Of a DNA stretch of 64,000 nt, positions 1-10,415 are shown piece by piece. Below the pieces are notes generated by a model. The model made no database searches. It was not told the origin of the DNA and worked only from the letters and a program-made list of their open reading frames with translations. The position numbers and the translations under genes are program-made. The stretch spans positions 1-64,000 of the forward strand of contig JAGYOE010000001.1 in assembly GCA_018399755.1 (NCBI GenBank), written 5' to 3'. How positions within the stretch are numbered: position 1 is the stretch's first letter; each line of letters opens with the position of its first letter. This DNA comes from Bacilli bacterium. Lineage in GTDB: Bacteria; Bacillota_I; Bacilli_A; Izemoplasmatales; Hujiaoplasmataceae.

Positions 1-480
1 GAACTTCCAAAACAGAACCCGGTTAAAAGTAAAAATATAATATATAATAATTTTAATTTTTATAAAAAATATATAGAATATATTAATAATTGGGATTTAG
101 TTGATATATCAGCACCAAATATAGTAGGCAAATATGTTTATATAACAAATAATCCAAACATATTATTTGAACTTGCTGATTCAAATAAATTATGGCAAGA
201 AAGAATTGCAATTGTTGCTAATTTATATTTGATAAAAAAAGCTAATTTAAATTTGCCTATTCAAATAATTACTAAATTATTGGAACATAATCATGATTTA
301 ATTCATAAAGCAAATGGATGGATGTTAAGAGAAATTGGCAAACATAATATTGAGTTATTAAATAATTTTATTAAAATAAATTATAATAATATTCCTAGAA
401 CAACTTTAAGATATGCAATTGAAAAGCATAAGGAAATACAAAGAAAGAAAATATTGAAAGGAGATTTCAAATGGATGTAG
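1..480 (+). CDS. DNA alkylation repair protein (AlkD-like), 5' end truncated by window edge
   Basis: Frame 1 is open from base 1 to 480; upstream translation ...WDLVDISAPNIVGKYVY...LWQERIAIVANLYLIKK... resembles AlkD HEAT-like proteins. Confidence 0.75.
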   Translation, partial: ELPKQNPVKSKNIIYNNFNFYKKYIEYINNWDLVDISAPNIVGKYVYITNNPNILFELADSNKLWQERIAIVANLYLIKKANLNLPIQIITKLLEHNHDLIHKANGWMLREIGKHNIELLNNFIKINYNNIPRTTLRYAIEKHKEIQRKKILKGDFKWM

Positions 481-1841
481 AAGTAAAAAAAATATTAGTA
501 AACACAAAAGAATACGCAAATAAATTAGTTAAAATTAAAGGATGGATAAGAAATAATCGCTCACAAAAAGAATTTGGCTTTATTGATTTGAATGATGGTA
601 CAGCTTTTGAATCAATTCAAATAGTTTATGAGGATAAGGTTTTAGATAATTTTAAAGAAGTAGCTAAATATAATGTGGGATCAGCTATTTCAGTTGAAGG
701 TAAAGTAGTTTTAACTCCTAAGATGAAACAACCCTTTGAAATTAAGGCTGAAGAAATTATTTTAGAAGGGAATTCATTAGAAGATTATCCAATTCAACCT
801 AAACGTCACTCTCGAGAATTTTTAAGAGAAAATGCTCATTTTAGATCTAGAACAAATTTGTTCAATGCTGTATTTAGAGTTAGATCAGTAATATCATTTG
901 CAATTCATAAGTTCTTTCAAGAAAGAAATTTTATCTATTTACATTCACCTTTAATAACAGCTAATGATGCAGAAGGAGCTGGAGAATTATTTCAAGTAAG
1001 CACATTAGATAGTGAAAAACCTGAAAAAGATTTTGTTAATGATTTTTTTGGTAAAAAGACAAATTTGTCTGTAACTGGCCAATTACAGGCTGAAGCATTT
1101 GCATTAGCTTTTAAGAAAGTTTATACATTTGGACCTACCTTCAGAGCAGAGAAATCTAACACTACTAGACATGCTTCTGAATTTTGGATGATAGAGCCAG
1201 AAGTGGCCTTTTTCGATTTGCAAGATAATATGGATTTAGCAGAAGAAATGGTTAAATATGTTATTGATGAAGTATTTAAAAATTGTCAAAGTGAATTACA
1301 ATTTTTTAATAAGTTTGTGGAAAAAGGATTAATTGAAAAACTCAAAAATGTCCAAAATAAGACGTTTATTAGAATTACATACAAAAAAGCGCTTGAAATA
1401 CTAACAAAACACAATAATAAATTCACCATTAAAGCAGTTGATGGCAATGATTTAGCAACTGAACATGAGAAGTATTTAACTAAACATTATGGTGGTCCGG
1501 TTTTTGTTACTGATTGGCCTAAAAATTTAAAAGCATTTTATATGCGATTAAATGATGATAAAGAAACTGTTGCCGCAATGGATTTATTAGTTCCACTAGC
1601 GGGAGAATTAATTGGTGGGTCACAAAGAGAAGAAAGATTGGATTGCTTAGAAAGTCGCATGAGGAAAATGAATGTTAGTGACCAGGATCTTTGGTGGTAC
1701 AAAGATTTAAGAAAATATGGAGGAAATAAACATTCTGGATATGGTTTAGGACTAGAAAGAATGATAATGTATGTAACTGGTGTAGATAATATTAGAGATG
1801 TTATTCCTTTTCCAAGAACTCCTAAACATTGTGAATTTTAA
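471..1841 (+). CDS. asnS: asparaginyl-tRNA synthetase
   Basis: 456 aa ORF with OB anticodon-binding N-terminus and class II motifs (GQLQAEAFALAF, TFGPTFRAEKSNTTRHASEFWMIEPE, GYGLGLERMIMYVTG). Confidence 0.95.
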   Translation: MDVEVKKILVNTKEYANKLVKIKGWIRNNRSQKEFGFIDLNDGTAFESIQIVYEDKVLDNFKEVAKYNVGSAISVEGKVVLTPKMKQPFEIKAEEIILEGNSLEDYPIQPKRHSREFLRENAHFRSRTNLFNAVFRVRSVISFAIHKFFQERNFIYLHSPLITANDAEGAGELFQVSTLDSEKPEKDFVNDFFGKKTNLSVTGQLQAEAFALAFKKVYTFGPTFRAEKSNTTRHASEFWMIEPEVAFFDLQDNMDLAEEMVKYVIDEVFKNCQSELQFFNKFVEKGLIEKLKNVQNKTFIRITYKKALEILTKHNNKFTIKAVDGNDLATEHEKYLTKHYGGPVFVTDWPKNLKAFYMRLNDDKETVAAMDLLVPLAGELIGGSQREERLDCLESRMRKMNVSDQDLWWYKDLRKYGGNKHSGYGLGLERMIMYVTGVDNIRDVIPFPRTPKHCEF

Positions 1842-1919
1842 TAAATTGTTTACTTAAGGCTTATCAATATTTTATTTTTACTTTATACGGTATAATAGAA
1901 TTGGTTAAGAGGTGAAACA

Positions 1920-2863
1920 ATGAATAAAAGCAAAGTGGTTATAGTTGGAACTGGTTTTGTAGGAATGAGTTATGCTTATGCTCTGTTAAATCAAGGAACA
2001 GTAGAAGAGTTGATTCTTGTTGATATTAATAAAGAAAAAGCAGAAGGAGAAGCAATGGATTTAAACCATGGTTTAGCTTTTACTCCGAGAAAGATGACTA
2101 CTAAAGCTGGGGATTATTCTGAATGCCAGGATGCTGGATTAGTTGTTATTACAGCTGGAGTTAATCAAAAACCAGGGGAATCCAGAATTGATTTATTTAA
2201 TCGAAATGCAAAATTATTCAAAGTGTAATTAGCCAAATTATGGATTCGGGATTTGATGGTATAATATTAACTGCTTCAAACCCAGTTGATATATTAACTT
2301 ATGTTGCTTGGAAAGAGTCTAAACTTCCATCATCAAGAGTTATAGGAAGCGGAACTAGTTTGGATACTGCTCGTTTGCGTTATGAAATATCTCAATATAT
2401 TAATATCGATTCAAGAAATATTCATGCTTATATTTTAGGCGAACATGGTGATAGTGAATTTGTTTGTTGGTCAAACGCATTTATAGGTGCGAAACCAATT
2501 AAAGATGTTATAAATACTATGAAAGAAATTAACTTTGATGACCTAGATAAAATCTATAAAAAAGTTAGAGATGCAGCTCAAGAAATTATCAAACGCAAAA
2601 AAGCTTCTTATTATGGAATTGGCATGGCACTTGTTAGAATAACTTCAGCGATTTTCAATAATGAAAATAGAATTATGCCAATATCGGTTTATAATGATGA
2701 AATATATGATATTGATTCAGATTTATATATTGGGTTACCAGCGGTATTAAACCGAGATGGAATACATCATATTGTTAAATTAAACTTATCAGTTCAAGAA
2801 AATAATAAACTTAAGAAGTCTGCTAAATTACTAAAGGATAGTTTGAATAAAATGAATATATAA
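1920..2863 (+). CDS. ldh: L-lactate dehydrogenase, interrupted by a 1-nt frameshift near 2220
   Basis: ORFs 1920..2228 (VVIVGTGFVGMSYAYALLNQG, VVITAGVNQKPGESR) and 2240..2863 (TASNPVDILTYVAWK, GSGTSLDTARLR, LGEHGDSEF) form one protein if one A is restored at ttcaaagtg. Confidence 0.9.
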
Positions 2864-2919
2864 TTAAAAGAAAACCACCAATTTTATAGTGAACCCCATA
2901 TAGTGGACACTAAATAAAA

Positions 2920-2967
2920 AACCATAAGGGTTTTAATCTAGATAGATTTTACCTTATGGTTTTTTTT
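2920..2967. terminator. Rho-independent terminator hairpin between convergent genes
   Basis: aaaccataagg ... ccttatggtttttttt inverted repeat with T-run. Confidence 0.8.
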
Positions 2968-2979
2968 ATAGTTTAAAGC

Positions 2980-3972
2980 TTATTTCTTTTCTTTTTTTGT
3001 TTCTTTTGGTTTATCTTTAACATCTTTTAATGATTCAGCTAATCCGCTAGCTAAACCAACTATGCCTTGCATTTCTGAAGGAATAATAATTTTAGTAGCT
3101 TGACCTTGAGAAACTTTTTCCATTGCTTTATATGCTTCTAAAGTAAGAACTGCTTTATCAGCTTTAGCTTGTTTAACTAATTCGATACCTTTAGCAGTAG
3201 CACCTTGTACTTTCAAGATAGCTTCAGAACGACCTTCAGCTTCTCTGATTGCTGCTTCTTTTTTACCTTCAGCTTCTAAAATATTAGCTTCTTTTTCACC
3301 TTGAGCTGTTAAGATAGCTGCTTGTTTTTTACCTTCGGCAATTAGAATTGATTCACGTCTTTCACGTTCAGCACGCATTTGTTTTTCCATTGCTTCACGA
3401 ATTTCTTTTGGTGGAGTAATGTTTTTAACTTCTACGCGATTAATTTTAATACCCCAAGGGTCTGTTGCTTCATCTAAAATAATACGCATTCTTTCATTGA
3501 TTAAATCTCTTGAAGTTAAAGTTTGGTCTAGTTCTAATTCACCAATGATGTTACGAAGTGTAGTTGCGGTTAATTGTTCAATTAGAAAACCTGGATTTTC
3601 TGCACCATAAAGATATTGATGAGAATCAGTAACTTGTAAAAAGACAACTGTATCAATTTGCATTGTAACATTATCTTTTGTAATAACTGCTTGTGGTTGA
3701 AAATCTAGTACTTGTTCTTTTAAGATAATAAAATCTTTTATATGACCTCTTACATCATAAGTTCTTTTTACTCGATCAAAGAAAGGAACAAGAAAATGCA
3801 ACCCAGCTTTCCAAGTAGCGTGATATCTACCCCATCTTTCAATAATATATTCAGTTGCTTGTGGTACGATTTTGATTCTAGTACCTATGTAGACTAATAT
3901 TATTAGTAATAGAACTACTAGTACAATTATAGCTGCTGGTTCAATAGTAGCTAAAAAAACAAAATTAAACAT
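2980..3972 (-). CDS. SPFH/Band 7 (stomatin/slipin-like) membrane protein
   Basis: N-terminal TM, VPQATEYIIERWGRYHATWKAGLHFLVPFFDRV, long Ala/Glu coiled coil. Confidence 0.92.
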   Translation of the reverse strand: MFNFVFLATIEPAAIIVLVVLLLIILVYIGTRIKIVPQATEYIIERWGRYHATWKAGLHFLVPFFDRVKRTYDVRGHIKDFIILKEQVLDFQPQAVITKDNVTMQIDTVVFLQVTDSHQYLYGAENPGFLIEQLTATTLRNIIGELELDQTLTSRDLINERMRIILDEATDPWGIKINRVEVKNITPPKEIREAMEKQMRAERERRESILIAEGKKQAAILTAQGEKEANILEAEGKKEAAIREAEGRSEAILKVQGATAKGIELVKQAKADKAVLTLEAYKAMEKVSQGQATKIIIPSEMQGIVGLASGLAESLKDVKDKPKETKKEKK

Positions 3973-3983
3973 AAAATCTCCTC

Positions 3984-4655
3984 CTATTTATTTTTTTTAG
4001 AATGATAATTAACTATTATTCTAGATAAGTTATCTCTAATGGTTGTTTTATCTTTGGTAATTAAAATTAAAATTAAATCGATTAAGAAATAAATTGGTAT
4101 AATTATTAATGCATGGTATGGGCTTATTAAAAATAGCATAATAACTAGAAAATATTTTAATAATAAATCATGGATAATAATATTTATAAAGTTTACTTGC
4201 CCGACTAAGTCAATCTTCAAAATTTTCCTGCCAATAGTATTTCCGTTAGTAGTTAGAACTAATACAGCTAATAATAAGCCAATACTAATTGCGAAATAAT
4301 ATATTAGTCCAGTATTGTATTCTAGCAATAAACGATTATAAACACTTGAATCTAAGGCATATTGTCGGTTTAGAACAGCCATTTTTGTTTTAAATAAATC
4401 TAGAGCTTCGCCTCTGGCTTCATCATCTTCACCGGCTAAATCTCTTTGTTCTTCATACTGATCTTGAATTAAATGATTATCTTCATTATAAGTTTCTATA
4501 ACTTCTTGATAGTTTTCATTAATCTCATCATAATGAATAACTTGATTTTGTAAGATAGTTCTACCAAATAATACAAAACTTAAATAGACAAGCAAAACAA
4601 CAATAGTTAAATCAATAAAAGCTGAGGTTATTCTGCGTAAAAACCCGGCTCTCAT
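3984..4655 (-). CDS. RDD family membrane protein
   Basis: RAGFLRRITSAFIDLTIVVLL, NTIGRKILKIDLV. Confidence 0.75.
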   Translation of the reverse strand: MRAGFLRRITSAFIDLTIVVLLVYLSFVLFGRTILQNQVIHYDEINENYQEVIETYNEDNHLIQDQYEEQRDLAGEDDEARGEALDLFKTKMAVLNRQYALDSSVYNRLLLEYNTGLIYYFAISIGLLLAVLVLTTNGNTIGRKILKIDLVGQVNFINIIIHDLLLKYFLVIMLFLISPYHALIIIPIYFLIDLILILITKDKTTIRDNLSRIIVNYHSKKNK

Positions 4656-5116
4656 TTTTTCCTCTTAACCACTAATTTTACACCTGTAATAGCTAAGACA
4701 ACAACTTTTTCACCTTCATAAATATTTTCGTTTGATATAGCTGTCCAGATTTTTCCTTCTATTTTTACTTCTCCACGTTCATTATCTAAAATTGATTTTA
4801 TACAAGTTGCTTCTTCACCTATTAATTTTGAAGCGTTTGTTCTTACTTCGTTTCGATTCATATATTTTTTAAATATAGGTCTTAAACTAATAAGCAAAAT
4901 AACAGAAACAATCATAAATACAATAATTTGAACCCAAACAACATCAGAAAAAATTGAAATTATTAAGGCAACAAATGCTCCTGCAGAAAACCATATACTA
5001 GATAAATCCATAGTTATAGCTTCAATTACGGCCGCAATAATTATCACTGCAAACCAAATATAAATCATGGATTGAGCTAAAGTAATTGTACATATCATAT
5101 TATACTTCTCCTTCAT
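4652..5116 (-). CDS. NfeD family protein
   Basis: TM segments plus C-terminal OB-like domain (LIGEEATCIKSI...RGEVKIEGKIWTAISNENIYEGEKVVVLAITGVKLVVK); adjacent to SPFH gene. Confidence 0.85.
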   Translation of the reverse strand: MKEKYNMICTITLAQSMIYIWFAVIIIAAVIEAITMDLSSIWFSAGAFVALIISIFSDVVWVQIIVFMIVSVILLISLRPIFKKYMNRNEVRTNASKLIGEEATCIKSILDNERGEVKIEGKIWTAISNENIYEGEKVVVLAITGVKLVVKRKK

Positions 5117-5483
5117 TTAAATCAATAATTAAAGCTTGTTCTGAATCACTCCAATAAGCACTAAATTTATAGAAGATCTTTTCTGTGAAATCAAGTTTTA
5201 TCAAATCTGATATTTCTTTTATAAATCGCTTATTACTTATCCGTGAGTAACTTGATTTAATAGTAATATTGTGCCTTTGTTCTTTTGGAACATATTCTAA
5301 TTCTGTCTGGCCTTTTCTAATAGGCTTTATTGCAATTAAATGTCTTTCTTTATCTAGGCCAAGCAAAACAATATAAGCTTTTTCTAGATGAGTAGTAGCT
5401 GATTTGTTAAGCGTAATGTTTGTTTCATAGATAGTTGCGATTTCATCTACTTTTTTTCTAGAAACCCACTCGAAGTTTTTCAT
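5100..5483 (-). CDS. uncharacterised protein
   Basis: 127 aa ORF at the start of the NfeD/RDD/SPFH gene run. Confidence 0.65.
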   Translation of the reverse strand: MKNFEWVSRKKVDEIATIYETNITLNKSATTHLEKAYIVLLGLDKERHLIAIKPIRKGQTELEYVPKEQRHNITIKSSYSRISNKRFIKEISDLIKLDFTEKIFYKFSAYWSDSEQALIIDLNEGEV

Positions 5484-5623
5484 AGTTCACCCCTTATTAT
5501 ATTACATTAATTAATTATTACTAATTATAGCATATCTTTTTTTAATTATCAATAATTATACAAGATTATTTCATATTATTTTTAATTATATTTGCTTAAT
5601 GATATAAAATTTTGTAGTATAAA

Positions 5624-6445
5624 TTGGGTGGTAAAATGAAAAAATATAATGTTAAGATTTCTAGATCTTTAAATAAGCGCTATAAAACTAAACTTTTAGC
5701 TAAGTTTTTAAAAGCAATAGATGAGTATGATTTAATAAAAGCGGGTGATAAAGTCTGTGTGGCAATGAGTGGGGGAAAGGATTCTTTATTATTAGCTGCA
5801 CTATTTGAAGAATATAAAATTCACTATAATAAAAATATTGATGTTATTTATTTAATGATGAATTCTGGATTTAAACCAGAGTTTTTAGAAACTCATAAAA
5901 AGAATATTGATAAACTTGGAATAAATCAAATAACATATGACTCAAAAGTATATGAGGTTGCTAATAAGATGAATCCAAAAGCCCCTTGTTTTTTATGCGC
6001 AAGAATGAGAAGGGGTTTTCTATATTCTAAAGCAGAAGAACTTGGTTGTAATAAATTAGCTTTAGGTCATCATTTTGATGATGTAATTGAAACCACTTTA
6101 ATGAATATGTTTTATACAGGAACATTTAAAACTATGTTACCAAAAGTCAAATCAAAAAATTATCAGGGCTTAGAGTTGATTAGACCAATGTATTTAATAA
6201 AGGAAAAAGACATAACAAATTTTATTAATTATCACGATATTAAGATTAATCACAAAGGATGTCTTTTTCAAGAAAGAGAAACAAATACAAAAAGAAAAGA
6301 GATGAAGGTATTGATAGATAAGTTAAGAAACATCTATAAAAATATCGACATAAATATTTTTCGTTCTGCAGAAAACATTAATTTAGATAGTGTTTTGGGT
6401 TATATAAAAGATGATAAAAAAATTAGTTATTTAGATCAATACTAA
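5624..6445 (+). CDS. TtcA/TtuA-type ATP-dependent tRNA thiolation protein
   Basis: PP-loop VAMSGGKDSLLLAALF; CFLCARMRRG; LALGHHFDDVIETTLMNMFY. Confidence 0.85.
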   Translation: MGGKMKKYNVKISRSLNKRYKTKLLAKFLKAIDEYDLIKAGDKVCVAMSGGKDSLLLAALFEEYKIHYNKNIDVIYLMMNSGFKPEFLETHKKNIDKLGINQITYDSKVYEVANKMNPKAPCFLCARMRRGFLYSKAEELGCNKLALGHHFDDVIETTLMNMFYTGTFKTMLPKVKSKNYQGLELIRPMYLIKEKDITNFINYHDIKINHKGCLFQERETNTKRKEMKVLIDKLRNIYKNIDINIFRSAENINLDSVLGYIKDDKKISYLDQY

Positions 6446-6449
6446 TATT

Positions 6450-6484
6450 ATTAAAAGGCACTCTCAATTGATGCCTTTTATTAT
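6450..6484. terminator. terminator hairpin between convergent genes
   Basis: aaaaggca ... tgcctttt followed by T-rich tract. Confidence 0.65.
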
Positions 6485-6485
6485 A

Positions 6486-6501
6486 TGTTTCACATGAAAC
6501 A
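6486..6501. promoter_or_regulatory. parS: parS-like ParB binding site
   Basis: TGTTTCACATGAAACA, one mismatch from the Bacillus-type consensus TGTTTCACGTGAAACA; parB is at 55594..56457. Confidence 0.7.
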
Positions 6502-7851
6502 TCATTTACCCAAACAAAACTTAGAAAATAAATTATCTATTAAATCTTCTGAAGTAGATTGACCAGTAATCTCACCAAGGTTTGCCCATGCTTTTCTTAA
6601 ATCAATTTCTACAAAATCTATTGGCAGATTATCTAAAGCTGCTTTTTTAGCGTCTTCTAATGCTCTTTTTACTTCTTGAAGTTTTCCAATATGTCTTATA
6701 TTTGAAAGGATAGCGGTATTATTTTTTAGAATTTTTTCATTAACAAATAGTTCTTTGACTTTATTTGCAAGCTGATCTAATCCTTGACTGTTTATAGCTG
6801 ATATATTAATAACCGACTCATCTTTTAAATCTAATTTGTTACCTAAATCCATTTTATTACCAATAAGAATTCTTTCTTTGTCTAAAGTTAAATCTAATAA
6901 TTCCTTATCTAAATCGGTTAATTTTTCTGATTGATTAAGGACTAACAAAATTAAATCCGCATCTAATATTGCTTTTTTTGATTTGTTTATTCCGATTCTT
7001 TCGATAATATCTTTTGTTGAACGGATTCCGGCAGTATCTACTAATTTTAAAATAACGCCATTTAAATTTAACTCGGCTTCAATTAAATCTCTTGTTGTTC
7101 CTGATATATCTGTCACTATTGCTTTTTCTTCTTTTAATAAAGAATTTAATAAACTTGATTTGCCAACATTTGGCTTACCAACAATAGCGGTTTTGATACC
7201 ATCGCGAATTATTTGTCCTGTTTCAGATTCTTCAATTATTTTATTAATTTTACTTAATAATTCGTTTATTTTCGGTGTAATTTTTTTAGTGGTTAATTCT
7301 TCAATATCATCATATTCGGGGTAGTCAATATTTACTTCAATATTTGCAATAATATCGAGAATGATATTTTGTAGATTTTCAATAAGATTTTTTACATTAC
7401 CTCTTAATTGCTCATTGGCAATTTTTAATTGATTTTTTGATTTTGCATTAACCATATCCATAATACTTTCAGCTTCGGTTAAGTCAATTCTACTATTAAG
7501 ATAAGCGCGTTTTGTAAACTCACCCTTTTCAGCTAATCTAACTCCATGAGAAATAAGCAGTTTTATTATTTCGTTAGCAATAAAGTTTCCACCATGACAA
7601 GTTATTTCTACAATATCTTCAGTAGTAAAAGTTTTGGGTGATTTAAAAATAGATACCATTACTTCATCAATGATTTCTCCTTGGTTATGAATATGACCAT
7701 AATGAACTGTGTGTGATTTAGCTTTAATTATATTTGAACCTTTGAAAATTTCGTTAACTTTAGCGAAACTTTCATCGCCAGATACTCTAATTATATTTAA
7801 TGCGCTAATTCCATCAGCGGTTGCTTTTGCGACAATTGTATCAAATATCAT
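6502..7851 (-). CDS. mnmE: tRNA uridine-5-carboxymethylaminomethyl(34) synthesis GTPase MnmE
   Basis: GKPNVGKSSLLNSLL, DISGTTRDLIE, DTAGIR, C-terminal FSKFCLGK. Confidence 0.96.
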   Translation of the reverse strand: MIFDTIVAKATADGISALNIIRVSGDESFAKVNEIFKGSNIIKAKSHTVHYGHIHNQGEIIDEVMVSIFKSPKTFTTEDIVEITCHGGNFIANEIIKLLISHGVRLAEKGEFTKRAYLNSRIDLTEAESIMDMVNAKSKNQLKIANEQLRGNVKNLIENLQNIILDIIANIEVNIDYPEYDDIEELTTKKITPKINELLSKINKIIEESETGQIIRDGIKTAIVGKPNVGKSSLLNSLLKEEKAIVTDISGTTRDLIEAELNLNGVILKLVDTAGIRSTKDIIERIGINKSKKAILDADLILLVLNQSEKLTDLDKELLDLTLDKERILIGNKMDLGNKLDLKDESVINISAINSQGLDQLANKVKELFVNEKILKNNTAILSNIRHIGKLQEVKRALEDAKKAALDNLPIDFVEIDLRKAWANLGEITGQSTSEDLIDNLFSKFCLGK

Positions 7852-7969
7852 AATTTAATATTTAAGTTAAAAACTTAAACCCTCCTTTCGTTGAGGTTAC
7901 CTTAATTATTTTAACATATTTTTTAGATTTGTTGTATAATATAAATACTATAAAAGGAAGGTAATTAAC

Positions 7970-8467
7970 ATGAAAAAATTTAAAAAGCCGATTAAATTTT
8001 ATATCTACTTATTTTTATTATCAGTATTAGTTATTGGGGTCTATTCAATTTATCGGATTGTAGTAGATGAAATAGCTATTAATGAATTATATAGTATTTG
8101 GATTCTACCGGTTTTATTTATATTGATTTATTATGGTAGTGATACTTTACTTGATAAGATTTTTAATCGTAAAAAGAAAATAGATTATGAAGGTAAGTTT
8201 CTTGATGAAATTGGTGAAAGAATGCGCAGTAAAAATGAATTTTTGATTGAGGATTATCGACGATTACAAATCAATGATAAGTTTCAAGCTAGTTTAAGAA
8301 TGGCATATAAAATACATCAAGATGGCGAAGATGAAGTTTTCAATATTGAAAAATTAGAAAGAAAATTCAATAAAGGCAGTTTAGAATATAGAGCGATGAA
8401 ATATGTTATTGATTATCTTGAAGAAAAACTAGATAAAGATGGAAAAAAGCAGGAAAATAAGTTATAA
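7970..8467 (+). CDS. uncharacterised protein with two N-terminal TM segments
   Basis: 165 aa ORF, RBS upstream, hydrophobic N-terminus. Confidence 0.7.
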   Translation: MKKFKKPIKFYIYLFLLSVLVIGVYSIYRIVVDEIAINELYSIWILPVLFILIYYGSDTLLDKIFNRKKKIDYEGKFLDEIGERMRSKNEFLIEDYRRLQINDKFQASLRMAYKIHQDGEDEVFNIEKLERKFNKGSLEYRAMKYVIDYLEEKLDKDGKKQENKL

Positions 8468-8505
8468 TAAAAATGAAAAATAATCAACATTTTGGAGGCT
8501 AAATC

Positions 8506-10404
8506 ATGAGTTATAAAGCACTATACAGAATCTATCGTCCAGCAAGTTTTGATGAAGTATCTGGTCAAAAACATATTACCCAAACTTTGAGAAATGCTTT
8601 GAAAAACAATCGTGTTGCTCATGCTTATTTATTTAGTGGTCCAAGAGGAACGGGAAAAACTTCAATTGCTAAAATTTTAGCTAAAGCAATAAACTGTGTT
8701 GAAGCGCCTACAGATAATCCTTGTAATAAATGTGAAAATTGTATTGGAATTACTAATAATACAATTAGCGATGTTATTGAAATAGATGCAGCTAGTAATA
8801 ATGGTGTTGATGAAATTCGTGAGTTAAGAGATAAAGTAAAATATTTACCGGGTTATGTAAAATATAAAGTATATATTATAGATGAAGTACATATGTTATC
8901 TACAGGAGCTTTTAATGCATTATTAAAAACATTAGAAGAACCTCCACAACATGTTATTTTTATTTTGTGTACAACTGAACCACAAAAAATACCAGCTACA
9001 ATACATTCTCGTTGTCAAAGATTTGATTTTAAAGCGATAAGTAATGCAGATATAATTGATAAAATTTTTGAAATAGCAGAAAAAGAAAATATAGGGATTT
9101 CAGAAGAAGCTGTAAAACAAATAGCTAATTACTCAGAAGGTGGCTTAAGAGATGCTATTAGTTTACTAGATCAAGTTCATGCATATAATCCCCAAACAAT
9201 TGGTTTGGATGATGTAAATGAAATTTGTGGGACAGTTTCATTTAATACTTTAATAAATTTAGTAGAATCACTAGTTGAAAGAAAACCAGCTAATGCTATT
9301 GATTTATTAAATAATCTAATATCAGAAGGTAAAGAATCAAAAAAAATAGCTTTAGATTTAATTGATTTTTTTAAAAATCTACTAATGTACAAAAGTTTAA
9401 AAGCTTTTAATGATGTTACTGTTTTTGAAGATAGCGAAGAGTTTAAGGCGATAACTAATAAAGTTAATAACAAACGTCTTTTTAATATTTTAAAGATTTT
9501 AAATGATGCTTTAAATGACATTAATTGGAGCGGAGATCCAAAGACTTATTTGGAATTAGCGTTTTTAAAAATTACCGATAAAGAAAAAGCACTAGATGAA
9601 AAAATTGATGAGCACATTCAAGATTTAGAAGAAAGAATAAATTATTTAGAAAGTAATCAAAATACTTTTGATAATAAAAACAAAGAAGATAAAAACATCT
9701 TAGAAAAAGTTAATGAAGTTGAAGCTGTTAAAACTGAAAAGTTAAATACAGAAAAAACTGATTTTGAAGAAGAAATTATCGAATCAAAAGAGGATATAAA
9801 TACAAAAGAAACTAAAGAAACAAAAGAAAATGAAAATGTTAAAGAAATAGTTTCAACTAACTCAGAAAAATCACAAATTGAAGCAGAGATTTGTGATGAT
9901 ATATCTAATACTTATAATATTAGTTTTGTAGAAGAAGTTTTAAATAATGGCGATAGAAACGATAAGTTATATTTACTTGATGAATGGCAAGGTTTTGAAA
10001 GAGGAATTACCAATAAAGATGAAAAATATCTTGCTTCTTTATTAGAAACAGGAAAAGTAGTAGCTTCGAAAAAAAATAAAATAATTATTGCTTTTTCTAG
10101 TGCTACAATATGTAATAAATTAATGGTTCCGGATAATAAAAAGATTATCCAAAGAATTCTTTACGATAAATTCCAACGAGACATTGATTATATGGCTTTG
10201 CCGGTTGAAGTTTTTGAAGATATTACTAAAGAGTTTATGGAGTTATATAATAAAGGTGAAACAGATATAAAACTAACAAAAATATATTGTGATGGTTTAA
10301 AAGATGTTTCTAAGGTTAAAAAAGATGATAAACGTAATGAAGAATCAAAAGTAGTAACTGATGCAAAAAATATATTTGGTGACCTAGTAAAGGTTAAAAA
10401 ATAA
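8506..10404 (+). CDS. dnaX: DNA polymerase III subunit gamma/tau
   Basis: YRIYRPASFDEVSGQKHITQTLRNAL, SGPRGTGKTS, CNKCENC zinc motif, KTLEEPP. Confidence 0.97.
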   Translation: MSYKALYRIYRPASFDEVSGQKHITQTLRNALKNNRVAHAYLFSGPRGTGKTSIAKILAKAINCVEAPTDNPCNKCENCIGITNNTISDVIEIDAASNNGVDEIRELRDKVKYLPGYVKYKVYIIDEVHMLSTGAFNALLKTLEEPPQHVIFILCTTEPQKIPATIHSRCQRFDFKAISNADIIDKIFEIAEKENIGISEEAVKQIANYSEGGLRDAISLLDQVHAYNPQTIGLDDVNEICGTVSFNTLINLVESLVERKPANAIDLLNNLISEGKESKKIALDLIDFFKNLLMYKSLKAFNDVTVFEDSEEFKAITNKVNNKRLFNILKILNDALNDINWSGDPKTYLELAFLKITDKEKALDEKIDEHIQDLEERINYLESNQNTFDNKNKEDKNILEKVNEVEAVKTEKLNTEKTDFEEEIIESKEDINTKETKETKENENVKEIVSTNSEKSQIEAEICDDISNTYNISFVEEVLNNGDRNDKLYLLDEWQGFERGITNKDEKYLASLLETGKVVASKKNKIIIAFSSATICNKLMVPDNKKIIQRILYDKFQRDIDYMALPVEVFEDITKEFMELYNKGETDIKLTKIYCDGLKDVSKVKKDDKRNEESKVVTDAKNIFGDLVKVKK

Positions 10405-10415
10405 GGAGTGATATT

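Noticed and set aside
3419-3610. 63 aa plus-strand ORF
   Set aside because: Antisense inside the SPFH gene.
6983-7324. 113 aa plus-strand ORF
   Set aside because: Antisense inside mnmE.
9177-9521. 114 aa minus-strand ORF
   Set aside because: Antisense inside dnaX.
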